Shown: positions 1 to 8,439 of the stretch, in pieces
How the letters are laid out: the number at the start of each line of letters is the position of its first letter
Numbering within the stretch: the first letter of the stretch is position 1
Source of the DNA: Gemmatimonadota bacterium
GTDB taxonomy: Bacteria > Gemmatimonadota > Gemmatimonadetes > Gemmatimonadales > Gemmatimonadaceae
Length of the DNA stretch: 45,689 bases
NCBI GenBank assembly: GCA_947461225.1
Contig: CANHJV010000010.1
Span: 1-45,689 of the forward strand
Reading direction: 5' to 3'
Notes under the pieces: model-generated
What the model saw: the letters and a program-made list of their open reading frames with translations, nothing else
What the model was told of the DNA's origin: nothing
Databases searched by the model: none
Position numbers and translations under genes: made by a program

Positions 1-1
1 T

Positions 2-949
2 ATCGCCGGCTACACGATCGAGGAAAAAGTCGAGATCGCGCAGCGATATCTCATGCCGCGCCTGCTCGAAGATCACGGCTTGACCACCGACGACATTCAC
101 GTGCCCGAAGCCACGCTGGGATTCATCACGAGCCGCTACTCGCGTGAAGCCGGGCTACGCACCTTCGAACGTTCGCTGGCGTCGCTGCTGCGCAAGCGCG
201 CCCGTGCCAAGGCCGACGGTGACCTGAGTACCTGGGAGATCGGCATCGAACGCGCCGAGGTGATCCTCGGCACGCCGCGCTTCTCCATGGAAGAAGCCGA
301 GATGGAGCCCGAGATCGGCGCCGTGACCGGTCTCGCCTGGACCAGCACCGGCGGCGATATCATGACCATCGAAGCGCTGCGCATGCCCGGCAACGGCAAG
401 CTCACCGTGACCGGTCAGCTCGGCGACGTGATGCGCGAATCGGTCGATGCGGCGTATTCGTTCGTCCGTTCGCGCGCGACCACGCTGGGCATCGAGGACA
501 GCGAGTTCCGCGAGTCGGACATGCACCTGCACTTCCCCGCGGGTTCCATTCCGAAAGACGGACCGTCGGCCGGCATCGCCGTCACGCTGGCCCTCGCCAG
601 CGCCCTCTCGCGTCGCCCTGTGCGTCGTGATCTCGCGCTCACCGGCGAAGTGACGCTGCGCGGTCGCGTGCTCGAAATTGGCGGTGTGAAGGAGAAGGTG
701 CTGGCGGCGTATCGCGCAGGGCTGCGCGAAGTGATCATGCCCAAGGGCAACGAGAAGGACGTGCGCGACGTACCGCAGGAAGTGCGCGACAAGATGGCAT
801 TCACCTTCGCCGCCACGATGGACGAAGTGCTGCATCTCGCCCTGTTGCCACACGCGGACATGCATCCAGCCGATGCGATGCCGTTGAATTCCAGTAGTGC
901 AGTGGTGGCAAACGACGGCCCAGCGGCGACGCCGGCCGACACCTGGTAA
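2..949 (+). CDS. lon: Lon ATP-dependent protease, C-terminal part (5' truncated by the window edge)
   Basis: The frame is open from base 2 (IAGYTIEEKVEIAQRYLMPRLLEDHGL...). Lon proteolytic domain with catalytic Ser motif 'PKDGPSAGIAVTLALASALS' and 'LTGEVTLRGRVLEIGGVKEKVLAAYRAG'. Confidence 0.97.
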   Translation: MAGYTIEEKVEIAQRYLMPRLLEDHGLTTDDIHVPEATLGFITSRYSREAGLRTFERSLASLLRKRARAKADGDLSTWEIGIERAEVILGTPRFSMEEAEMEPEIGAVTGLAWTSTGGDIMTIEALRMPGNGKLTVTGQLGDVMRESVDAAYSFVRSRATTLGIEDSEFRESDMHLHFPAGSIPKDGPSAGIAVTLALASALSRRPVRRDLALTGEVTLRGRVLEIGGVKEKVLAAYRAGLREVIMPKGNEKDVRDVPQEVRDKMAFTFAATMDEVLHLALLPHADMHPADAMPLNSSSAVVANDGPAATPADTW

Positions 950-959
950 CGCGCGACAG

Positions 960-2279
960 TTAACGGTGCAGCAACAGCCCCGCGGTATACAGGATCAGCC
1001 CCACCAGTCCGCCCACGATGGTGCCGTTGATCCGGATGAACTGTAAATCGCGACCGATCTGCAGTTCGATTTTGCGGGACGTCGCATCGGCATCCCACGC
1101 CGCCACGGTGGCCGAGATCAGCTTCGCCACTTCCTCGCGGGCCTGCTCCACCGAGTACGACACGATCTCCACGATCCAGCCGTTCACCTTGGCCGACAGC
1201 ACCGGATCCTCGAGCACTTTCTGCCCGAGCCCGGCCAGCCACTGTTCGAGCTGATCCGGCTCCTGCTCGGTGTCGTCCGCCAGCGCGTCGGCGTAGTGGG
1301 CGATCCGTTCCTTCACATCGCCCCACACCTCGCGTGAGAAGTCCGCAACACCGGGGTGCGCCAGCACATCGAGCTTAATCTGCTCGAAGCGCGCGATCGT
1401 TTCTGGATTCTCGCGCAAGGAGATCACGAAGCGGTCCACCGCTTCGTCATACCGCTGACGCAGCGGATGGTCGGGGTCGGCCGCCACCGCCACCAGCGTC
1501 TTCTCCACCCCGCTCACGATCTTGTCGCCCACGCGACTGTCTACCGCGCCGGGCACCCACCACGGGCTCTCCGCTTTCACCTTCTCGCGAATCATCGCCT
1601 CGTTTTCATAGAGAAACTTGGCCGCCAGGCGCAGGGCGTCGTCCAACAGGGCCTGATGACGTCCGCCGGTGGTCATCAGCTCGAACAAGCGCGCCATGAG
1701 CGGCGCCGCCTGCATGCGTCGCAACCGCGACACGATACCGCGATCCACCAACGCCTGCACATCGTCGTCGCGCATCACACCCACCGCGCCCGACAACCCG
1801 TGTGCCGCGTGACGCGCCAGTCGCCGACTGTTCTCCGGCCGGGCCAACCACTGCGCCGCGCGGTTACCGAGCTGCATCGCCGTGATTTTTCCGGCGACCA
1901 CGTCGCGCGTGAGAAAATTGCGCTGCACGAAGTTGCCGAGCGCGGTGCCGATACGGTCTTTTCGCGACGCCACGATCGCCGTGTGCGGAATCGGAATGCC
2001 GAGCGGATGGCGGAACAACGCCGTCACAGCGAACCAATCGGCGATACCGCCAACCATGGCCGCCTCCGCGAACGCCCGCACGAATCCCAGCCAGGGATAC
2101 CGCGACTCGAGCCAGCGGGTGACCACGAACAGCAGCGCCACGCCAACGAGCATAAGCGTGGCGACGCGCTTCATCTTCACCAGCCGGACGCGCTTGAGTT
2201 CGTCGTCGGGCGTGATCTGCAGCGCGGCCGGAACTGGGGCCAACAGTGCAGCGGGGGCCCCGACCGGCTCGATCGCCAT
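960..2279 (-). CDS. DUF445 family membrane protein
   Basis: 439 aa ORF; 'AFAEAAMVGGIADWFAVTALFRHPLGIPIPHTAIV' is typical of DUF445; C-terminal TM 'INGTIVGGLVGLILYTAGLLL'. Confidence 0.9.
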   Translation of the reverse strand: MAIEPVGAPAALLAPVPAALQITPDDELKRVRLVKMKRVATLMLVGVALLFVVTRWLESRYPWLGFVRAFAEAAMVGGIADWFAVTALFRHPLGIPIPHTAIVASRKDRIGTALGNFVQRNFLTRDVVAGKITAMQLGNRAAQWLARPENSRRLARHAAHGLSGAVGVMRDDDVQALVDRGIVSRLRRMQAAPLMARLFELMTTGGRHQALLDDALRLAAKFLYENEAMIREKVKAESPWWVPGAVDSRVGDKIVSGVEKTLVAVAADPDHPLRQRYDEAVDRFVISLRENPETIARFEQIKLDVLAHPGVADFSREVWGDVKERIAHYADALADDTEQEPDQLEQWLAGLGQKVLEDPVLSAKVNGWIVEIVSYSVEQAREEVAKLISATVAAWDADATSRKIELQIGRDLQFIRINGTIVGGLVGLILYTAGLLLHR

Positions 2280-2283
2280 GCGA

Positions 2284-3600
2284 CTATCGGGCGACGGTGA
2301 TGCCGGCCAGGTCGATCAGCGTGGCGCCGATCGTTGCAGGAGTGTCCATGTAGATCACTACGGGCTGGCCGCTCACCTGTTCCAACTTGAGCGTGACCGT
2401 GCGCGCCGGGCGCGCGCCCTTGGCCGACACGTCGTACTGGCGCGTGGTGGCGCCGGCGGGGAACGCGATACGCGCCAGCTCGTACCGGCGACGCGCGGCG
2501 TCACCCATGAGGTCGAGAAAGTCGGCGGCGTCCACCGCCGAGTCCCACGCGGTGGCCCATACCAGCGCGTCGCCTGCGGCCGTACGGATCACGGCGAACT
2601 TGTCACCATCACCACCACTGGCACCGCGACGGGCCAGCGCCTCGTCCTTGAGGTGCTGCACCAGGAGCAAACGCGTCTCGAACTCCCCGAAGCTGTTGCT
2701 GTACACCACCGTGCCCGTGCGCGGCGCCGGCAACGTGACCGTGACCGGCACATCGCGCGTGGCCTTGCCGTCGGTGAAATACGCCGCGTCGTTCAGGATC
2801 TGCTTGGTCGAGATCGGCAGGTCGAGCAGCAACTCCTTCTCCGGACGCTTCTCGATGAAACGCCGCACGAAATCAGCGCCACCGAGATACGGGAACAGCA
2901 ACCCTTCGCGTACGACGCGCGGTGCGGCGGAGAACACCGGCATCCCCGTCTGCGCGTCTTTCATCGCGTCTCGAATACGATCCCAGCCGCCGGGCATCTT
3001 GAGCATCGGGCCGGCGTTCGGATCCATGCGCAACTGTAAAAAGACGGCCTGCCCTTCCAGCACGGATTGCGCGGCCGACTGCCGGTCGGCGTTGTCCACC
3101 TGCGCCTGCACCGAGTCAATCTTCACATACTGATCCTGCAGCGCATGCACGAGCTCGTGCGACACCGTCTGACGCAGCAGCGCCGGCGCAGCACCGTCCA
3201 CCACATACAGCACCTTGGTGGCCGGATCGTAGTACCCCACGATCTGTTCCTCGAGCAGCTTCTGCAGCAACGCCAGCAAGTTCATGCTGTCGGGGATCGA
3301 GCCGAGCAGCTTGTACGCCGACTCCTGACCCGCGAGCTGCGTGCGCGCGCGCGCGCTCTCGAGCTGCTGCCGCACGAACTTCCCGACCTCATCGCGCGTG
3401 CGCGACTCGATTTTGGGGGGCGTCTTGAACGGCAGTCCCGTTTCCTCCTCGATCTTCGGCACGAACTCCGCCACGAGCTCAGCGTACGGCCCTTCCCCCT
3501 TCGGCTTCGTGTCGCCACAGGCGACGAGCGTCGTGAGCGAAACGCAGGCGCCAAGCAGACACGCTCGGCGACGAGTCGAAGCAGGAAGAATGGCTCGCAT
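2284..3600 (-). CDS. Putative lipoprotein with zincin-like HELVH motif
   Basis: Internal ATG at 3600 gives MRAILPASTRRRACLLGACVSLTTLVACGD with a lipobox (LVAC); 'LLRQTVSHELVHALQDQY' resembles a metalloprotease helix. Confidence 0.75.
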   Translation of the reverse strand: MRAILPASTRRRACLLGACVSLTTLVACGDTKPKGEGPYAELVAEFVPKIEEETGLPFKTPPKIESRTRDEVGKFVRQQLESARARTQLAGQESAYKLLGSIPDSMNLLALLQKLLEEQIVGYYDPATKVLYVVDGAAPALLRQTVSHELVHALQDQYVKIDSVQAQVDNADRQSAAQSVLEGQAVFLQLRMDPNAGPMLKMPGGWDRIRDAMKDAQTGMPVFSAAPRVVREGLLFPYLGGADFVRRFIEKRPEKELLLDLPISTKQILNDAAYFTDGKATRDVPVTVTLPAPRTGTVVYSNSFGEFETRLLLVQHLKDEALARRGASGGDGDKFAVIRTAAGDALVWATAWDSAVDAADFLDLMGDAARRRYELARIAFPAGATTRQYDVSAKGARPARTVTLKLEQVSGQPVVIYMDTPATIGATLIDLAGITVAR

Positions 3601-3611
3601 CAGAATCCGTA

Positions 3612-4457
3612 TCAGGTCGGGAACGCGCGCTGCAGATACCACGCAATGAGGGGTTCTCCCCAAAGCAAGACCAGCATCGCGGCAGGCGCAAGGAAGACCC
3701 CAAACGGTACGTCCGGGAACTCGAACGCCACGCCAGCGCCGCGCGTACGCCACTTCACGATCGGGCCCACAATCAGCAGGAATACCACCGCCCCCACAAA
3801 GGCGCCCACGATGATCGTGAGCAGCGAACGCTCGGCCCCGAGCGCCGCTCCGACCACGGCCATCAGCGTCGTGTCGCCGAAGCCCATCGCTTCGCGCTTC
3901 ATGATCACTTCGGCCAGCCAGCCGATGATCGTGATCGCACCGGCGCCGGCGCACGCACCGATGAACGCCGCCCAGGGCGACGCGAAGTGCGAGGGCTCGC
4001 CGATGAAGAAGTTCGCGATCGTGGCCCCGAGTACCATCGCCAGTCCGCTGATCGTGAAGCCGTCGGGAATCAGATAGGTCATCGCATCGGTCACCGCGAT
4101 GCCGAGCAGCACCGTGCCGAACACCGCCACCCGCAGCGCCTCGAACGTCAACCCGAACGCCACGAAGCTGGCCACCCATCCCAGCGCCACCAACAGCTCG
4201 ACGGCCGGATACTGGACCGAAATGGGGAGACTGCACCCACGGCATTTGCCACGCAGCAACAGCCAGCTGAGGAGGGGAATGTTCTCGTGCCACGCGATCG
4301 CCTGCTCGCATTTCGGGCAGCGCGACCGTGGGCGCACGACGCTGAGATCCGCCGGCCAGCGCGAAATGCAGACGTTCAGGAACGACCCGATCGACGCGCC
4401 GAGCACGAACACCGGCAGCAGGACGAGTGTGACGAAATCAGCAGTGAGTGGCAGCAC
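3612..4457 (-). CDS. Prepilin peptidase (A24 family)
   Basis: 'GASIGSFLNVCISRWP', two CPxC-type pairs (CPKCEQ/CRGC), 'GFGDTTLMAVVGAALG' GxGD motif, multiple TM helices. Confidence 0.93.
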   Translation of the reverse strand: MLPLTADFVTLVLLPVFVLGASIGSFLNVCISRWPADLSVVRPRSRCPKCEQAIAWHENIPLLSWLLLRGKCRGCSLPISVQYPAVELLVALGWVASFVAFGLTFEALRVAVFGTVLLGIAVTDAMTYLIPDGFTISGLAMVLGATIANFFIGEPSHFASPWAAFIGACAGAGAITIIGWLAEVIMKREAMGFGDTTLMAVVGAALGAERSLLTIIVGAFVGAVVFLLIVGPIVKWRTRGAGVAFEFPDVPFGVFLAPAAMLVLLWGEPLIAWYLQRAFPT

Positions 4458-4508
4458 GGTGTGGGGCGAAGGCGAAACAACGACGGCGAAACGGCGACGA
4501 TGGAGCCG

Positions 4509-5276
4509 TTAGCTCACGCGGAGCGCATGCAGCAGGATCCCTGCGGCAACCGCCACGTTCAGCGACTCGATCCCGGGCGTCATCCGAATGGCGACCCGCG
4601 ACGTGACCGCCGCGGAGACCGGTGCCGACAATCCGGCCCCTTCGTTGCTCACCACGAGCGCGAGATGCGCCGGCAGCGAGGCCGTCGTGACCTGATCGAG
4701 AGGGACCCCATCGGTGTCCGCCGCCCACACGGGCACGGCATGCGTCGCGGCAAACTCCGCGAACGCCTCCCACGACATCGGTACCGCCGGGTGCACGAAG
4801 AGTGCGCCCATCGTGCTACGGACGACTTTGGCGTTCCAGAGGTCAACGGTTCCCGGCAACGCCACCGTGGCGGTCACCCCCAGCGCGGCCGCCGTCCGGA
4901 TGACCGTACCCACATTCCCGGGGTCCTGGAGGGCATCCAGCACCAGAAATCGACTGGAGGGGCCTTCAGGGGGCCGCAGCGACCGCTCCGGGATCGGCGC
5001 TACCGCCAGCACGCCCTGCGGGGTGTCGGTGTCGGCTGCGCTGTCCAGCTCCCCGTCGCTCACATGGACCACCGCGATCCCGCGGCCCTCGGCGGCCGCC
5101 ACCAGCGCCCGGCCGCGGGGCTGTTCGCGCAGCCCCGTCGTGACCAGCAATCCATCCACCGGCAAGCCGGACGCCAGCAGCGCCTCGACGGTGCGCACAC
5201 CTTCGGCGACGAATCGATGCTGTCGCTCACGCGCTTTCCGGCGCTGCAGATCACGAGCCAGAGTCAGTAGCTTCAC
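4509..5276 (-). CDS. TrmH/SpoU-family RNA methyltransferase
   Basis: GTG start at 5276 (VKLLTLARDLQRRKARERQHRFVAEGVRTVEALL); SpoU motifs 'DALQDPGNVGTVIRTAAALGV', 'LVVSNEGAGLS', 'IESLNVAVAAGILLHALR'. Confidence 0.9.
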   Translation of the reverse strand: MKLLTLARDLQRRKARERQHRFVAEGVRTVEALLASGLPVDGLLVTTGLREQPRGRALVAAAEGRGIAVVHVSDGELDSAADTDTPQGVLAVAPIPERSLRPPEGPSSRFLVLDALQDPGNVGTVIRTAAALGVTATVALPGTVDLWNAKVVRSTMGALFVHPAVPMSWEAFAEFAATHAVPVWAADTDGVPLDQVTTASLPAHLALVVSNEGAGLSAPVSAAVTSRVAIRMTPGIESLNVAVAAGILLHALRVS

Positions 5277-5387
5277 GGGTGCAAACGGGTGCGAGTGGGG
5301 TATGTCTCGGGGGCTGGCACGCCATATGCCATCCAGCAGACGGGAAGCCCCTTCTGAACAAACCAGTATTTCGGACAGGCGACAGCC

Positions 5388-6209
5388 ATGCGTGAGAATA
5401 CACGACGGAACACCAAGTTGGCGATCATCGGCCTCGCCGCCAGCGTCGCGGTCGCGGCCTGTGTGCCGGCCACGCCAGAGGAGGTGGCGATCGGCAACGA
5501 CTACGCGCAGCAGGTCGAGCGCGAACTGCCCATCGTGCGGGACCCCGACATCGTGCGCTACATCAACGTGCTCGGCGACTCCATCGCCAGGGTCTCCGAC
5601 GACCGGAGCCTCACGTGGCACTTCAATGTCGTGGATCAGGCCGAGATCAATGCCTTCGCGGTGCCGGGCGGCCACATCTACGTGTACCGCGGCCTTATCG
5701 AGAAGACCACCAACATGTCCGAGCTCGCGGGCGTGCTGGGGCACGAGATTGCGCATGTCACGCAACGCCACAGCATGCAGCAGATGGCGAAGGCGCAGCG
5801 CGCGAACATCGGCCTCACCGGACTGTGCTTGTTCGTTCCCTCGGCCTGTCAGGGCGTGGCCGGCGCCGCCGTGCAAGTTGGCGCACAGGCGGGATTCGCC
5901 AAGTTCAGCCGCAACGACGAGGCGTCGGCCGACAAGTTCGGCGTAACCTATGTGACACGCGCCGGCATCGACCCGCGTGGCATGCCCAGCATGTTCCGCA
6001 TTCTGATCGCCGAGCGCGAGCGCAATCCAAGCGGCCTGGACGCCTTCTTCGCGTCACACCCCATCGAAGAGAGCCGGGTCGCCAACACCGAAGCCGAGAT
6101 TCAGAAAATGAATCCGGTGGTGCTCAAGTCACTCACCCGGGACACGCGCGCCTTTCAGACGTTCAAGTCTCGCTTGGCGGGATTGCCTCGCACCCCCGCC
6201 AAGCGCTAG
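5388..6209 (+). CDS. M48-family zinc metalloprotease, lipoprotein
   Basis: Lipobox 'AVAACVP'; 'LAGVLGHEIAHVTQRHS' HEXXH; 'NDEASADKFGVTYV' third-ligand region. Confidence 0.93.
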   Translation: MRENTRRNTKLAIIGLAASVAVAACVPATPEEVAIGNDYAQQVERELPIVRDPDIVRYINVLGDSIARVSDDRSLTWHFNVVDQAEINAFAVPGGHIYVYRGLIEKTTNMSELAGVLGHEIAHVTQRHSMQQMAKAQRANIGLTGLCLFVPSACQGVAGAAVQVGAQAGFAKFSRNDEASADKFGVTYVTRAGIDPRGMPSMFRILIAERERNPSGLDAFFASHPIEESRVANTEAEIQKMNPVVLKSLTRDTRAFQTFKSRLAGLPRTPAKR

Positions 6210-6212
6210 CGA

Positions 6213-7088
6213 CTACGGCAGGCGTTTCACGAATTCCGCGACCAGCGCCTCGAAGCGGCCGGCCACGGCCCGCCCGGTGTCCATCACGTCGGCGTGATTG
6301 AGCTTCTCGACTGAGAGGCCGGCCGCCTTGTTCGTAATGCACGACACGGCGGCCACGCGCATGCCGAGCGCCCGCGCGACAATCACTTCGGGCACCGTCG
6401 ACATCCCTACGGCATCGACGCCGAGGCGTTCCAGCATCCGCACTTCGGCCGGCGTCTCGTACGTGGGCCCCAGCAGCCCGCAGTACACGCCATCCTGCAG
6501 CGCGACGCCCGTGGTCCGCGCCGACTCGTGCAAGAGCGCGCGGAGCGTCACGTCATACGGATCGGACATATCAGGAAAACGTTCATCGCCCGGCTCGACC
6601 GCGCCGAACAACGGATTCCGGAACATCAAATTCATGTGATCGGCGATCACCATGAGATCGCCGGGGTTGAACGTGCGCCGTACGCCCCCGGCGGCATTCG
6701 AGGCGAAATAGACCTTCACCCCGAGCGCATGCATCACACGCACGGGAAATGCCGCCAGCGCCGCATCGTGCCCCTCGTACATGTGGAAACGTCCGGCCAG
6801 CGCGATCACCGGCCGCCCGCCCAGCATTCCGACCAGCAACTGCCCGGCATGACCGGCCACGGTGGCGGCGGGAAACCCCGGAACTTGCGAGTAGGGAATC
6901 CGGACGGCCCGTTCGACACGGTCGGCCAGTCCACCCAGCCCCGATCCGAGCACGATGCCGCACACCGGCACCGGTGCATTGGGACCCAGGCGCTGCCGGA
7001 TGTACGCCGCCGCGACCTCCGCAGCGGCCGCCCCCGGCGCCATCGGCTGCGCGGCCAACGCCTGCGTCTCGAAGGCGCGCTCGCTCAT
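6213..7088 (-). CDS. Purine-nucleoside phosphorylase
   Basis: Start MSERAFETQALAAQP at 7088; 'GIVLGSGLGGLADRV', 'GHAGQLLVGMLGGRPVIALAGRFHMYEGHD', 'MSTVPEVIVARALGMRVAAVSCITNKAAG'. Confidence 0.93.
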   Translation of the reverse strand: MSERAFETQALAAQPMAPGAAAAEVAAAYIRQRLGPNAPVPVCGIVLGSGLGGLADRVERAVRIPYSQVPGFPAATVAGHAGQLLVGMLGGRPVIALAGRFHMYEGHDAALAAFPVRVMHALGVKVYFASNAAGGVRRTFNPGDLMVIADHMNLMFRNPLFGAVEPGDERFPDMSDPYDVTLRALLHESARTTGVALQDGVYCGLLGPTYETPAEVRMLERLGVDAVGMSTVPEVIVARALGMRVAAVSCITNKAAGLSVEKLNHADVMDTGRAVAGRFEALVAEFVKRLP

Positions 7089-8155
7089 AGCATCACCGCG
7101 ATGCCGTCGGCGTCTGCCAACAGGTTGCCGACCTCGATCGCGATCGATTCGCGCAGCGTCTCGCGCTCCACATGCGGCAGGAACGACGAATCGAACGAGG
7201 TGATGGCCAGCATCGCCAGCGTGTCGATGTCGAACTGCAAGTGCTGCGCACAGTGCACGTACTCGTCGGTGAGCGAGACGCCGCTCATGAGTCGGTTGTC
7301 GGTATTGATCGTGACCACCGCGCCCATGATCACATAGCGCGCCAGCGGATGCTCCGCGAACGTGGGCACCACGCGCGTCTGCACGTTGCTGGTGGGGCAC
7401 ACCTCGAGCGTGATCCGGTGATCGATCACGTAGGCTTCCAGCGAAGGATCTTCGCGTAGTCGGGTGCCATGGCCGATGCGGTCGGCGCCGCACCGATGTA
7501 ACGCCTCACGGATACTGGCCGGCCCATCACCTTCGCCCGCGTGCACCGTAACCGCGAGGTCATGCTGGCGCGCGTAATCGAAGGCGAGCGCATGGTCCGA
7601 CGCCGGGTTCCCCAACTCGCCTCCGGCCAGATCGAACGCCACCACGCCCTTGCCCTTATAGGCCACGGCCAGCTCGGCCATCTCCAGCGCATGCGGCCAC
7701 GCGACGCTGCGCAGCGCACAAACAATCACCCGCGCGAGTGTTCCGGTGTCTTTCTGCCCGCGCGCCAGCCCGCGCAACACCGCCTCCATCACGTCGTCCA
7801 GCGACAGGCCGCCCCGCACGCTCAACGCCGGACAAAAGCGGGCCTCGATGTACCGCACGCCATCGAGCGCCGCGTCCAGCACGAATTCATGCGCGATGCG
7901 CTCCAGCGCGACGGCATCCTGCATCGCGGCCAGCGTCACCGCGAAACGCGCCAGGTAATCCTCGAGATTGCGGGCGTCGTCCACGCGCATCCAGGCACCG
8001 AGCGCCGATGCCGTGTGCACGGGCAGCGTGAGCCCACGCTCGGTCGACAGCTCGAGTAGCGTGGACGGCCGCAGCGAGCCGTCGAGATGGCAGTGCAAAT
8101 CCGCCTTCGGCATGCGACGCACGATCTCGATGAACGCGGGATTCACCGTGCTCAC
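7085..8155 (-). CDS. add: Adenosine deaminase
   Basis: 'MPKADLHCHLDGSLRPSTLLEL', 'VTVHAGEGDGPASIREAL', 'RIGHGTRLREDP', 'LEVCPTSNVQTRVV', 'VTINTDNRLMSGVSLTDEY'. Confidence 0.95.
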   Translation of the reverse strand: MSTVNPAFIEIVRRMPKADLHCHLDGSLRPSTLLELSTERGLTLPVHTASALGAWMRVDDARNLEDYLARFAVTLAAMQDAVALERIAHEFVLDAALDGVRYIEARFCPALSVRGGLSLDDVMEAVLRGLARGQKDTGTLARVIVCALRSVAWPHALEMAELAVAYKGKGVVAFDLAGGELGNPASDHALAFDYARQHDLAVTVHAGEGDGPASIREALHRCGADRIGHGTRLREDPSLEAYVIDHRITLEVCPTSNVQTRVVPTFAEHPLARYVIMGAVVTINTDNRLMSGVSLTDEYVHCAQHLQFDIDTLAMLAITSFDSSFLPHVERETLRESIAIEVGNLLADADGIAVML

Positions 8156-8439
8156 GAAGCGACCTCTTCACCGCCCGGCTCGACCGCCGCCGCAATCCGC
8201 TCACGGACTGGCACGACCCGGTAGATCGAGCCACCCACCAGCGCCTGCGTGGCCTCCACCGGCAACCCCCGGCTATCCGTGAGCTGTTGCCGTCCCGCAT
8301 CGATCTCCGTGGCGACGTCAGGGAAGAGCGCACGCACGGCGTCGACCGCGACCGACCCGTGCGGCACCGACACGCCACGTTCGTTCACATAGACCCGGAG
8401 CGAATCGGGGCCGGACGTCGGAGAGACAGCATCACTCAT
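8152..8439 (-). CDS. Small protein, possible beta-grasp (ubiquitin/ThiS-like) fold
   Basis: 95 aa; overlaps both neighbours by 4 bp (ATGA). 'LRVYVNERGVSVPHGSVAVDAVRALFP...LTDSRGLPVEATQALVGGSIYRVVPV' looks beta-grasp-like; the family assignment is inferential. Confidence 0.65.
   Translation of the reverse strand: MSDAVSPTSGPDSLRVYVNERGVSVPHGSVAVDAVRALFPDVATEIDAGRQQLTDSRGLPVEATQALVGGSIYRVVPVRERIAAAVEPGGEEVAS

Noticed and set aside
1356-2300. 314-aa plus-strand ORF opposite DUF445
   Set aside because: Antisense shadow ORF with no domain; DUF445 is well supported.
3987-5270. 427-aa plus-strand ORF overlapping the prepilin peptidase and methyltransferase
   Set aside because: Composition is Arg/His/Gln-rich and both overlapped minus-strand genes have strong domain motifs.
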